DNA from: CAVVKW01 sp963761705
Lineage (GTDB): Bacteria > Verrucomicrobiota > Verrucomicrobiia > Chthoniobacterales > JAATET01
Length of the DNA stretch: 64,000 bases
Reading direction: 5' to 3'
NCBI GenBank assembly: GCA_963761705.1
Contig: CAVXHK010000001.1
Coordinates: 682,001-746,000, forward strand
Shown: positions 10,013-18,385 of the stretch, one piece after another
Position numbering within the stretch: position 1 is the first letter of the stretch
Layout of the letters: the number at the start of each line of letters is the position of its first letter
Program-made: the position numbers and the translations under genes
Notes under the pieces: model-generated
Databases searched by the model: none
Seen by the model: only the letters and a program-made list of their open reading frames with translations
Told to the model about the DNA's origin: nothing

Positions 10013-10405
10013 ATGCGTTTTTGGTTGGTGGGATGGGTTGGGGTCTTTTTGAGCTTGGGAATTCTGGGGGCCGCCGAGTCGCGGGGGGAACTCCTTTTCC
10101 AGGCGAGCGCGGCGTTGAAGACGGGGAACCGCACGTATTTTGAACGGTGCTTCGCGTTGGACGGCGCCGACGCGACCGCGAGGGGGCAGGCGAAGGCGAT
10201 CATCGACGAGATTCTTCGGTGGAGCGACCCGATCGTGGAGTTAACCGAGCGGGCGGCGGATGCGAACGCCGAAGAGCCAAAACTCAACGGGGAATGGGCG
10301 TTTCAAATCCACTTCACGAACGGTCAGCAAGCCCGGCAGGCCTACGTCTTCCCGGCTGGGCCGGTGGGGGACGGCGCGGTGAAGGTTTTGCTCCTGGCTC
10401 GCTGA
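10013..10405 (+). CDS. Small exported hypothetical protein
   Basis: About 130 residues. I chose the ATG at 10013 over an in-frame ATG at 9980 because it places a signal peptide (MRFWLVGWVGVFLSLGILGA) exactly at the N-terminus. The mature part is acidic/amphipathic and ends in a beta-strand-like KVLLLAR. Residues 45-75 (DGADATARGQAKAIIDEI) look like the start of a small alpha/beta fold, but I do not recognise a family. It stands alone between a minus-strand secreted protein and leuD, with which it is convergent. Confidence 0.6.
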   Translation: MRFWLVGWVGVFLSLGILGAAESRGELLFQASAALKTGNRTYFERCFALDGADATARGQAKAIIDEILRWSDPIVELTERAADANAEEPKLNGEWAFQIHFTNGQQARQAYVFPAGPVGDGAVKVLLLAR

Positions 10406-10464
10406 GCGGGAGACAATGGCTCTCTCGCTTCGCTCGATTTGCCGCTCGCCCGCGGTCCCCAGCG

Positions 10465-11070
10465 TCAGCGCATGTAGGCAAGCGCTTCGGAGGTGGCCTT
10501 CACCTGAGGGATGCCTTCGAGGAGGTCGGCAATCGCGTCCCATTTGCCGCTGACGAGCGCCTCGTGGGCGTGGTCGGGGACTTCGATCGGGAAGTCGAGG
10601 TCGGCGCAATGGGCCTTCTTGCTGGCGAGATCGATGGTGATCGGCGCGGTCGGGTCGGCGGCGACTAGCTTCGCGAGGGATTTGATGTCGCCGCTGCTCA
10701 TCACAACGCAGGGCATGCCGAGGGTGATGGAGTTGCCGAAGAAAATCTCGGCGAAGCTCTCGGCGATGACGGCGCGGAACCCGTAGCGGTAGAGGGCCTG
10801 CGGCGCGTGCTCGCGCGAGCTGCCGCAGCCGAAGTTTGACCCGGAAAGGAGGATGCTGGCGCCTTTGAAGCGTTCGTCGTTGAGCGGGTGCGGGCGGTCT
10901 TCGCCGGTGGCGGGATCCTTCCTGACGTCGATGAACGCGTATTCGCCGAGGCCGTCAAAGGTGACGCACTTCATGAAGCGGGCGGGGATGATGCGGTCGG
11001 TGTCGATGTCGTCGCCGGGGACGTGGACGGCGGTGCCGCTCACTTGGGTGATGGGTGGGAGAGATGCCAT
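10465..11070 (-). CDS. leuD: 3-isopropylmalate dehydratase, small subunit
   Basis: LeuD pairs with LeuC to isomerise 2-isopropylmalate to 3-isopropylmalate in leucine biosynthesis. The 201-residue length fits the family. The swivel-domain signature is present (GDDIDTDRIIPARF near residue 18, and GSNFGCGSSREHAPQAL at about residues 76-92, which shapes the substrate pocket). It lies downstream of leuC in the same direction, but unusually a TraB/GumN-family gene sits between the two. The start is the ATG at 11070, which gives the standard short N-terminus before the domain. The enzyme is cytoplasmic. Confidence 0.95.
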   Translation of the reverse strand: MASLPPITQVSGTAVHVPGDDIDTDRIIPARFMKCVTFDGLGEYAFIDVRKDPATGEDRPHPLNDERFKGASILLSGSNFGCGSSREHAPQALYRYGFRAVIAESFAEIFFGNSITLGMPCVVMSSGDIKSLAKLVAADPTAPITIDLASKKAHCADLDFPIEVPDHAHEALVSGKWDAIADLLEGIPQVKATSEALAYMR

Positions 11071-11092
11071 GTTGATGGTCGTTGGTTGGTGG

Positions 11093-12025
11093 TTATTGGG
11101 CAGCTTGGCGAGTGACGGTGAAGCCGGCGCCTTCGAGGAGGGCGACGAGGCCGGTGTCGCCGTAGAGGTGGGCCGCTCCCACGGCGAAGAAATTTGTCTT
11201 CGCCGGGGCGGCTTCGATGTTTTGCACGATTCGCTCGGCCATGAGGGCGTTGCGCTTATCGAGGAGGCGGTCCATGAGGCGGGAATTGAGCTCGGAGTCG
11301 CCGGCTAGTTCTTCCATCTCGTCCATGTCGGCTTCGAGGCGGGCGAGATCGCCCGAGAGGTAGCTGGCGACGAGTTGGTCGGCGACGTTGACGCCGGACT
11401 CGCGGGCGGCGGCGAGCTGCGCGAGAGTGTCGCGGAGGAGGGTGATCTGGTCTTCGGGGCTGATGTCTTCAAAGATCGCCATCTGCTCGGCGGGAGTCTC
11501 GAGACCGCCGGTTTCTTTGCCCGTCATGGCGGCTTTCTGGAAAAGGAGCATGTCGAGCGGGATGACGCCGGGGTGCTTCAATTCGTCCTCGAGCGTGGCG
11601 AGGCTTACGGTGAAGGCCCAGACCTTCATCCGGTCACGCGGGGCGAGCGTCATGCTTGGAGCGACGGCTTTCATCTCGTCGAGGACGTCTTGGTAGAGGT
11701 CGGCGGGGAGGACGTCTTCGAGCTTCTTGCCGTCCGGAAGAAAGAGCGCGGTCGACATCTCGAGCATCGTGCCGATGTCCATCGGGATCTCGGTGTAGAC
11801 GGCGTCGGCGGACTCGAACGCGGGCGCGACGCTTTCGGGAATGCGGGCGACCTCGGGGCGCGGCAAGTGGATCGTTCCGAAGATGTAGGATGGCGCGCTG
11901 GAATCGGCGGATTCGATTTTCCAAAGAAATGGATCAGCCGCTTCGGCGCAAGCCGCCCAAATGGTTCCGAGCAGCGCGAGGCTGATCCAGAACTTCGACC
12001 TTCCGACTTTGGACCTTCGACTCAT
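11093..12025 (-). CDS. TraB/GumN-family exported protein between leuC and leuD
   Basis: A 310-residue TraB/GumN (TIKI-like) protein, a family of putative metal-dependent proteases or haem-binding-like folds. The two family hallmarks are visible: a GTxH motif near the N-terminus (YIFGTIHLPRPE) and a GxxH motif near the C-terminus (FFAVGAAHLYGDTGLVALL). I moved the start to the ATG at 12025. That gives a proper signal peptide (ISLALLGTIWAACAEA) and makes the start overlap the leuC stop as TGATG, whereas the longer open frame lies over leuC coding sequence. The overlap implies translational coupling with leuC. Its role inside a leucine operon is unknown; the address is probably periplasmic or outer envelope. 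Confidence 0.85.
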   Translation of the reverse strand: MSRRSKVGRSKFWISLALLGTIWAACAEAADPFLWKIESADSSAPSYIFGTIHLPRPEVARIPESVAPAFESADAVYTEIPMDIGTMLEMSTALFLPDGKKLEDVLPADLYQDVLDEMKAVAPSMTLAPRDRMKVWAFTVSLATLEDELKHPGVIPLDMLLFQKAAMTGKETGGLETPAEQMAIFEDISPEDQITLLRDTLAQLAAARESGVNVADQLVASYLSGDLARLEADMDEMEELAGDSELNSRLMDRLLDKRNALMAERIVQNIEAAPAKTNFFAVGAAHLYGDTGLVALLEGAGFTVTRQAAQ

Positions 12026-13434
12026 CACACCAGCTCGAAGACTTCGCGAGCATCCGATACCGTCCCGGTGATCGCCGCGGCGGCGACCATGAGCGGACTC
12101 ATGAGAACGGTCCGTCCGGTCGGACTGCCCTGGCGGCCCTTGAAATTGCGGTTCGAGCTGCTCGCGCAGAGTTCTTCGCCGACGAGTTTGTCGGGGTTCA
12201 TGCCGAGGCACATCGAGCAGCCCGCGCCGCGCCATTCGAACCCGGCGTCGCGGAAGATGGTCGCGATTCCCATGGATTCGGCGAGCGACGAGACGCCCTG
12301 GGAGCCGGGAACGACGATGGCTTTAACGGAGGCGGAAACTTTCCGGCCCTTGAGGTAACCGGCGACTTCCTGAAGATCGGAGAGACGGCCATTGGTGCAA
12401 CTCCCGAGGAAGGCGACGTCGACCTTGGTGCCCTTGATGGCGGCTCCGGGAGTGAGGTGCATGTGGGCGATGGCCTCCTCGGCGGTCGCGCGATCTTTCT
12501 CCGGGATCTCCTCGGGAGTCGGGACGGTTTCGTCGATGAAAATGGCTTGGCCGGGATTGATACCCCACGTGACGGTCGGGGCGATGTCTTCGGCGTTGTA
12601 ACCGACGACGTCGTCGTAGCTGGCGTCGGGGTCGCTGGCGGTCGCCTGCCAACGCTCGACGGCGGCGTCCCAATCGGCGCCTTTCGGCGAGTAGGGACGG
12701 CCCTTGAGATACTCGAAGGTCGTGTTATCGGGGTTCACGTAGCCGACGCGAGCGCCGCCCTCGATCGACATGTTACAGACGGTCATGCGTTCTTCCTGCG
12801 TGAAGTTATCGAACGTGCTGCCGCCGTATTCGTAGGCGTAGCCGATGCCACCGTTCACCCCGAGCTTGCGGATGATGTGGAGGATGACGTCCTTCGCGTA
12901 GACGCCGGGCTTGAGTTTGCCGTCGACGTTGATCCGGCGGACCTTGGGCTTCTGCAGAGCCATCGTCTGGGTCGCGAGGACGTCTCGGACTTGACTCGTG
13001 CCGATGCCGAACGCGATCGCGCCAAACGCGCCGTGGGTCGACGTGTGGGAGTCGCCGCAAGCGATCGTGGTGCCGGGCTGGGTGATGCCCTGCTCGGGAC
13101 CGACGATGTGGACGATGCCCTGCTTGCCGGTCGGGAGATCGAAAAACGTGACGCCGGATTCGGCGCAATTTTGGCGCAAGGCCTTGATCATGTCATCGGC
13201 GAGCGAGTCGGAAAACGGCTCGTGGCTCTCGTCGGTGGGGACGATGTGGTCGACGGTGGCGAAGGTGCGATTTGGGTAGAGGACCTTGAGACCGAGGTCG
13301 CGGAGCATGCCGAATGCCTGCGGGCTGGTGACCTCGTGGATGAGGTGCGTGCCGATGAGAAGCTGGGTCTGGCCGTTTGGTAATTTCCGCACCTCGTGGG
13401 CTGCCCACACTTTGTCCAACAACGTCTGATTCAT
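12025..13434 (-). CDS. leuC: 3-isopropylmalate dehydratase, large subunit
   Basis: Aconitase-family large subunit that holds the [4Fe-4S] cluster and, with LeuD, isomerises isopropylmalate. The ATG at 13434 (MNQTLLDKVW) gives 469 residues, matching the usual length; an upstream in-frame start would add an unconserved extension. Cluster-binding motifs are visible: SCTNGRLSDLQEVAGY and GAGCSMCLGMNPD, with three Cys ligands. CGDSHTSTHGAFGA is the other family signature. It is the first gene of the leuC-TraB-leuD unit and is divergent from pdhA across about 160 bp. No leader peptide or T-box was recognisable upstream. Confidence 0.96.
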   Translation of the reverse strand: MNQTLLDKVWAAHEVRKLPNGQTQLLIGTHLIHEVTSPQAFGMLRDLGLKVLYPNRTFATVDHIVPTDESHEPFSDSLADDMIKALRQNCAESGVTFFDLPTGKQGIVHIVGPEQGITQPGTTIACGDSHTSTHGAFGAIAFGIGTSQVRDVLATQTMALQKPKVRRINVDGKLKPGVYAKDVILHIIRKLGVNGGIGYAYEYGGSTFDNFTQEERMTVCNMSIEGGARVGYVNPDNTTFEYLKGRPYSPKGADWDAAVERWQATASDPDASYDDVVGYNAEDIAPTVTWGINPGQAIFIDETVPTPEEIPEKDRATAEEAIAHMHLTPGAAIKGTKVDVAFLGSCTNGRLSDLQEVAGYLKGRKVSASVKAIVVPGSQGVSSLAESMGIATIFRDAGFEWRGAGCSMCLGMNPDKLVGEELCASSSNRNFKGRQGSPTGRTVLMSPLMVAAAAITGTVSDAREVFELV

Positions 13435-13594
13435 AGAGGGGGAGAACGTAGTGGGATCGGAGCGCGGGTGCAAGTGGCGGTGAAGTGTCGTGCGGCGCTC
13501 GATCGAGGGGGCCTCCAGCTGGAAGACCCGCTCACCCCGAGCTGAGTGGTTCGCGGTTGCAGAGGGTCGGGAATGTTCCTAGGTTCGGCGGCTC

Positions 13595-14629
13595 ATGGCG
13601 GAAGTTGTTTCGAACTCGCAAGGACAGGAAGACGGGGAGCGGGGTGCGTTTTTGCGGGCTTACCGGACGATGTTGCTGGCTCGAACTTTGGAGGAGAAAC
13701 TTGCGGCGCTCTATCGGGGGGGGAAGATCAAGGGCGGCGTTTTTCTGGGACGAGGACAGGAAGCGTTGAGCGTGTCGGTCGGGGCAAGTCTGCGTCCGGG
13801 AGATATCTTTGCTCCGTTGATCCGCGACCAGGCCGGACGGATGGCCTTCGGCGACACGGTGCTCGATACGCTGCGGACCTATTTAGGATCGCAGCTTGGT
13901 TCGATGCGCGGTCGGGACGGGAATATTCACCGGGGTCGGCCCAAAGAAGGTTACTACGCGATGATCAGCCACCTGGGGGCGATGATTCCGGTCGTGGTCG
14001 GTGGTTTGATGGCGCGGCGGTTTCGCGGGGAGTCGGGGGTGGTCGGGGCAACTTGCATCGGCGACGGCGGGACTTCGACGGGAGCCTTTCACGAGGGGTT
14101 GAACACGGCGGCGGTCGAGCGGCTCCCGCTGGTCGTGGTGGTGGCGAACAATCAATACGCCTACTCGACACCGACGCGGAAACAGTTTGCCTGCGCGGAT
14201 CTCATGGACCGGGCGACGGGCTACGGCGTGGCTGGGCACCGGGCGGTCGGCACGGATCTCGCGGATTGCCTGCGGGTCGTCGGCGGGGCGGTCGCGGCGG
14301 CGAGAGCGGGTGGCGGGCCGCAGCTCGTGGTGGCGGATCTGCTGCGGTTGGTCGGACACGGTGAGCACGACGACGGCTCCTACGTGGCGAAGGATCTCCG
14401 GGAAAGCGACGTTGGGCGGGATTGCCTGGACGTCGCGGTGGCCTCGCTGATCGAGCGCGGATGGGCGGACGCGGCGGAGATCCAACGCTGGAAATCGGAG
14501 GCGAAAGCCGAGGTGGACGAGACGGCGAACCGCGTCCAGCGGGAGCCGGCACCGGACCCAGCGGACGAGGAGTGGTCGGCGATCTCCAGCGAGCGGCTGG
14601 GCGATCGATTTGCGGAGGTCATGCCGTGA
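13595..14629 (+). CDS. pdhA: Pyruvate dehydrogenase E1 component, alpha subunit
   Basis: The E1 alpha subunit uses thiamine diphosphate to decarboxylate pyruvate and passes the acetyl group to the lipoyl arm of E2. The 344-residue length is typical of the alpha2-beta2 type. The ThDP-binding motif is clear: GDGGTSTG at residues 156-163, with the terminal NN at 185-186 (VVVANNQYAYS). SMRGRDGNIH and the phosphorylation-loop-like GHGEHDDGSYV are also family features. It begins the pdhABC operon; its stop overlaps the E1 beta start. A 2-oxoisovalerate (branched-chain) specificity cannot be excluded from sequence alone, but the E1/E2 set is most often annotated as pyruvate dehydrogenase. No E3 gene is in the window. 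Confidence 0.92.
   Translation: MAEVVSNSQGQEDGERGAFLRAYRTMLLARTLEEKLAALYRGGKIKGGVFLGRGQEALSVSVGASLRPGDIFAPLIRDQAGRMAFGDTVLDTLRTYLGSQLGSMRGRDGNIHRGRPKEGYYAMISHLGAMIPVVVGGLMARRFRGESGVVGATCIGDGGTSTGAFHEGLNTAAVERLPLVVVVANNQYAYSTPTRKQFACADLMDRATGYGVAGHRAVGTDLADCLRVVGGAVAAARAGGGPQLVVADLLRLVGHGEHDDGSYVAKDLRESDVGRDCLDVAVASLIERGWADAAEIQRWKSEAKAEVDETANRVQREPAPDPADEEWSAISSERLGDRFAEVMP
14614..14618 (+). promoter_or_regulatory. Ribosome binding site for pdhB
   Basis: GGAGG lies inside the 3' end of pdhA, seven bases before the GTG at 14626. It supports that start, which overlaps the pdhA stop as GTGA, rather than the long upstream extension of the same frame. Confidence 0.75.
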
Positions 14630-15585
14630 CGTATCTGCAAGCAATTTGTGAGGCGCAAGGCCAGGTTCTCGCTGACGATGAACGGGTCTTTATCTACGGG
14701 CAGGACGTCGGGGAATTCGGCGGCGCGTTCAAAGCAACGAAGGGTTTGGCGAAAAAATTTCCCGGGCGCGTGCTGGACTCGCCGATCAGCGAGGACGCGA
14801 TGATGGGGATCGCCATCGGTGCGGCCATCGAGGGGATGCGGCCGATTATCGAAATGCAGTTTGCCGATTTTTCGACCTGCGGGTTCAACCAGATCGTGAA
14901 CCAAGCCGCGACGCTCTACTACCGCACCGAGGTCGCGTGCCCCATCGTGGTGCGACTTCCTTCGGGCGGCACTCCCGGCGGCGGGCCGTTTCACAGTCAA
15001 AGCATGGAGGCGATCTACGCTCATTACCCCGGGACGATCGTGCTGACGCCGGCGACGGTCGAAGACGCTTACAGCATGCTCATCGAGGCCGTCGCGATCG
15101 ACGATCCGGTCATCTTCTGCGAGCACAAATTCCTCTACAATCACCTGAAGGCCGACGCGGTTGGAGGGGAGGCATTGCCGGTGGGCCGGGCGCGGATCGC
15201 GCGGCCGGGCCGCGACGCCACCATCGTCACCTACAGTGCGATGCTTCACGAATCCCTCGCCGCGGCGGAAGATTTGGAGGAAGACGGCTACCACGTCGAA
15301 GTCGTCGACTTGCGGTCGATCAAGCCGCTGGACACGGACACCGTGCTGGCGTCGGTGTGCCGCACTGGAAGGTTGCTCTGCGTGGGTGAAGCCTGGCCGT
15401 GGGGCGGGGTGACCGCCGAAGTGATCGCTCGTGTTTCGGCGGAGGCTTTCGGGATGCTCGATGCGCCGCCGCAACGGCTCAACGCCCGGGACACGCCCGT
15501 GCCTTATCACCCCGACCTCTGGGGAACCCACCGACCGACCGCCGGCACGATCGCGGCGGCGACGCGGAGATTGCTCGAACTTTAA
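14626..15585 (+). CDS. pdhB: Pyruvate dehydrogenase E1 component, beta subunit
   Basis: The E1 beta subunit completes the ThDP site and the E2-binding surface. The start is a GTG at 14626 overlapping the pdhA TGA; it is preceded by GGAGG and gives 319 residues, close to the family length. Motifs: FIYGQDVGEFGGAFKAT, DSPISEDAMMGIAIGAA, and the C-terminal transketolase-like block with VVDLRSIKPLDTDTV. The frame is open for 68 codons upstream, but that part lies over pdhA. Overlap of stop and start suggests translational coupling, so alpha and beta are made in equal amounts. Confidence 0.93.
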   Translation: MTYLQAICEAQGQVLADDERVFIYGQDVGEFGGAFKATKGLAKKFPGRVLDSPISEDAMMGIAIGAAIEGMRPIIEMQFADFSTCGFNQIVNQAATLYYRTEVACPIVVRLPSGGTPGGGPFHSQSMEAIYAHYPGTIVLTPATVEDAYSMLIEAVAIDDPVIFCEHKFLYNHLKADAVGGEALPVGRARIARPGRDATIVTYSAMLHESLAAAEDLEEDGYHVEVVDLRSIKPLDTDTVLASVCRTGRLLCVGEAWPWGGVTAEVIARVSAEAFGMLDAPPQRLNARDTPVPYHPDLWGTHRPTAGTIAAATRRLLEL

Positions 15586-15607
15586 CCTGATCAAACCCTC
15601 GAAGATT

Positions 15608-16792
15608 ATGCCCCAGGTTCCATTCATCATGCCCCAGCTCGGCGAATCGATCGCCGAGGCCACCGTGGTCAAAATTCTGTTCGGCACCGGTGACGCCATC
15701 GAGGCCGACACCGACATCATCGAAGTCGAAACGAACAAAGCGGTGATGGGCGTGACCGCACCCTGCAACGGCACGCTCGGTGAGCTGAAGGTCGCCGTCG
15801 ACGAGAGTTATCTCGTCGGGTCGGTGCTGGGATTTATCGAGGTCACCGACGAGGAGGCTAAGCGCATCGGATTCGACGAGGAGCCGGTGGAGCAGCTGAA
15901 GGTCGAGAAGCGAACTCCGAAGAAATCCGTCTCCCAGCAGGTCGTGCCGACGGTGAGCGGCTTGCCGGTCCCCGCTCCGGCGGGCGGGGCAACGTATCTG
16001 TCGCCACGGATGAAGGCGCGGATGGCCGAGCTTGGGTTGCACGCGGCGGACCTCGCCGGGATCGCGGGAAGCGGGGCTTCGGGACGAGTGACGATCGACG
16101 ATCTCGAGAAATTTCTCGGCGACCTGGAGCGCAATCGGATGACGCCCGCGTCGACGATGCGCGTTGCCGTGGCGGACGCGATGCGGCGGAGCTGGACTCG
16201 GCCCTTGGCGACGGTCGGGATCTCGGTGCGGATGGACGCACTGCTCGCCCACCGGAAAAAGCAGACCCCCAAACCAGGGCCAGCGCTCTACGCGCTGCGG
16301 GCGCTCGCGATTTCCCTGGGTGAAAACAGCGCTCCCGCCGGACGGTTGGTCGGCGATCGAATCGTGCATCCGCGGTCGATCGACATCGGCTTTGCGGTCG
16401 AGGCCGAGGATGGGGTGATGGTGCCGGTCATCCGCAACGCCGACCAAGCCTCGCTCTCCGATTTGGTCGAACGCTACGACCGGCTCGTGGACTTGGCGCG
16501 TCAGCGCCGCTTGCCGCCAGCGGACACGGGTGGTTCGATCGCGACGGTGACGAATTACGGCACGTTCGGCCTCACGCTCGCAACGCCGATCCCGCTGCCC
16601 GAGCAGACGATTCTTTTGGGGATGGGCGCGGGCACGATCGTGCCGAGTTGGGATGCGGAGCTAGAGGAATTTCTACCGGTGACCGAGGCGATGTTTACGC
16701 TCAGCTTCGATCACCGCGTGCTCGATGGTGGCGCGGCGGGCCGTCTGCTGAAGCGGGTGGCGGAGCTGTTGAACGCGCCGACGGAGTTGTAG
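15608..16792 (+). CDS. pdhC: Dihydrolipoamide acetyltransferase, E2 component
   Basis: E2 core of the pyruvate dehydrogenase complex. Starting at the ATG at 15608 (MPQVPFIMPQLGESIAEA) gives 394 residues. In order: one lipoyl domain (residues 1-78, with the lipoylated Lys44 in ETNKA), a flexible linker, a peripheral-subunit/E3-binding domain (about 125-165, SPRMKARMAELG...GSGASGRVTIDDL), and the acyltransferase domain ending in FDHRVLDGGAAGRLL, which holds the catalytic His and Asp. It begins 22 bp after pdhB. A single lipoyl domain and the missing E3 gene mean dihydrolipoamide dehydrogenase must come from elsewhere on the chromosome. Confidence 0.92.
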   Translation: MPQVPFIMPQLGESIAEATVVKILFGTGDAIEADTDIIEVETNKAVMGVTAPCNGTLGELKVAVDESYLVGSVLGFIEVTDEEAKRIGFDEEPVEQLKVEKRTPKKSVSQQVVPTVSGLPVPAPAGGATYLSPRMKARMAELGLHAADLAGIAGSGASGRVTIDDLEKFLGDLERNRMTPASTMRVAVADAMRRSWTRPLATVGISVRMDALLAHRKKQTPKPGPALYALRALAISLGENSAPAGRLVGDRIVHPRSIDIGFAVEAEDGVMVPVIRNADQASLSDLVERYDRLVDLARQRRLPPADTGGSIATVTNYGTFGLTLATPIPLPEQTILLGMGAGTIVPSWDAELEEFLPVTEAMFTLSFDHRVLDGGAAGRLLKRVAELLNAPTEL

Positions 16793-16857
16793 AGCGCGGC
16801 AGTTCGCCCCGTGGCGAATCTCCGTCCAATCCGGTGGCGAGAGACGATCTCGCAGTC

Positions 16858-17649
16858 ATGAACGACCAATCAAAGTGGGTGGACACACTTGCGCGCGTGG
16901 GCTACTCGGCCAAAGCGGTGATCTACTTCACGATCGCCCGTCTCACCTTCGCGGAGGCGATGAACTGGAGTTCATCGGAACCGGACGCGAAATCGACACT
17001 CGACGTGCTCGCACGGCAACCGTTCGGCTGGTTCATTCTGGCCCTCCTTCTGGTTGGGATCCTCTGCTACGTCGGTTGGCGATGGATCTCCGCGTTTGGC
17101 CCATCCGCTAAAGACAAAGGCGGTCTCAAAACGGCGGTCAAACGGGTCGGATACTTTTGCAGTGGCTTGGCCTACGCGGGATTGGCTTGGGCGGCCGCGA
17201 GCAAATTGTCGGGGGTTCGCGGCGGAGACAGCTCGGGGACTCAGGAGGCGGCGGGCACAGCAATGAATCTGCCGTTCGGCGAGTGGGCCGTGATCGCTGC
17301 AGGGTTTGTCTTTGTCGGCGTAGCGGGCAGTTTTTTTCATCAGTCGTTCTCCGCACGATATCGGAAGAAATTCACCGTCACGGACGGAAGCGCGAGCGTT
17401 CGAAAGTGGGTCGATCGCCTCGCGCGGTTCGGCATCGCGGCGCGCGGCGTGGTGTTTCTCCTCATCGGCGGATTTCTCGTCTCGGCGGGTTGGAACGCGA
17501 ATTCCGATGCCGCGAAGGGATCGGGGCAGGCTCTCGAGGCGTTGGAACGGCAACCCTACGGTGCGTGGCTGCTCGGCATCATGGCGGTCGGGCTCGCGGC
17601 CTACGGAGTCTATTGCGCCGCCCGCGCTCGCTACGGGCACATCAAGTAG
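16858..17649 (+). CDS. DUF1206-family membrane protein
   Basis: A 263-residue integral membrane protein made of three tandem DUF1206 modules, each with two membrane segments and an ARxGyxAk-like opening: residues about 9-80 (LARVGYSAKAVIYF), 95-165 (VKRVGYFCSGLAYA) and 185-260 (LARFGIAARGVVFL). Modules one and three share an L-x-R-Q-P-(F/Y)-G turn. I chose the ATG at 16858; the frame extends upstream over the end of pdhC. The family's function is unknown. It follows pdhC by 65 bp and could be read through from that operon. The last 8 bp overlap the convergent DUF2071 gene. Confidence 0.85.
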   Translation: MNDQSKWVDTLARVGYSAKAVIYFTIARLTFAEAMNWSSSEPDAKSTLDVLARQPFGWFILALLLVGILCYVGWRWISAFGPSAKDKGGLKTAVKRVGYFCSGLAYAGLAWAAASKLSGVRGGDSSGTQEAAGTAMNLPFGEWAVIAAGFVFVGVAGSFFHQSFSARYRKKFTVTDGSASVRKWVDRLARFGIAARGVVFLLIGGFLVSAGWNANSDAAKGSGQALEALERQPYGAWLLGIMAVGLAAYGVYCAARARYGHIK

Positions 17650-18385
17650 CCCCGCCCCCGCCCGGAGCCGGAGGGAGTGCGTGCCACTCGTGCGGGATGT
17701 CGCGCATGAGTAGTGCGTGGTCGAAGGTCGTGTGGCTGGGAGGGAAGCGTTCCGCATCGTCAAAAAATGCCGATGTCAAACGATCGACGGCGAGCGCATT
17801 CACTTCCCACTTCTTCACGTCGAGCCGGAGCCCGTCGAGTTGGGTGGACCCGGAGTCGGCGGAATAGCCAAGACTGCCGCGCTCGAAGAATTTGGACGAT
17901 TCGGCGAGCGATTCGAAGACGGAGTCGATTGGGAACTCTCCGCTCCCTTTGACGACCACGTCGACCAGCGGGGCGCTGAAACTCCGAGCTTGAACCCGAA
18001 TGGAGATCAGGTCGCCCTCATCGCGGACCGAAAATTTCGACCGATGGTGAACCCCCGGGAAGAGCCGCCCGCCCGCCAAGGAATTGAGAAGCGAGTCGGT
18101 GTCTCGCCTCGGTATGAAGACGCCAGACTGCGTGGTTCCGTCCGGTTCATCCCATTCGACCGCGATGCGGTGAGCGGAGTTCTCGCTGGCAATGCCGATG
18201 AATTGCGGAAACCCTTTCGGTCGAATGTGCTCCAGGCGGATGAGACAAATCCCGACGATCGCGTGGCCGCGGATCAGCTTCGGACGGAACTTCGGAGGGA
18301 GAATTGCCGCGCAGATCTCCGGGGCGACGCGGTAGTTGAGCAGGAGTCGCCGGCGAATGGTTCCCTCGATCGTGGGAACTTTCAC
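17642..18385 (-). CDS. DUF2071-family protein (acetoacetate decarboxylase-like fold)
   Basis: This 247-residue protein shows the DUF2071 pattern: an N-terminal RRRLLLNYRVAPEICAAILP, the PKLIRGHAIVGICLIRLEHI segment, and a beta-rich middle and C-terminal region. DUF2071 is related to the acetoacetate decarboxylase fold but its substrate is unknown. The start at 18385 overlaps the stop of the upstream VOC-GNAT gene by 4 bp (ATGA), so both are probably one translation-coupled unit. It is cytoplasmic, with no signal peptide. Confidence 0.78.
   Translation of the reverse strand: MKVPTIEGTIRRRLLLNYRVAPEICAAILPPKFRPKLIRGHAIVGICLIRLEHIRPKGFPQFIGIASENSAHRIAVEWDEPDGTTQSGVFIPRRDTDSLLNSLAGGRLFPGVHHRSKFSVRDEGDLISIRVQARSFSAPLVDVVVKGSGEFPIDSVFESLAESSKFFERGSLGYSADSGSTQLDGLRLDVKKWEVNALAVDRLTSAFFDDAERFPPSHTTFDHALLMRDIPHEWHALPPAPGGGGAT

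Noticed and set aside
13435..13594. Leucine leader peptide, T-box or riboswitch upstream of leuC
   Set aside because: No run of Leu codons, T-box specifier or conserved riboswitch core was recognised.
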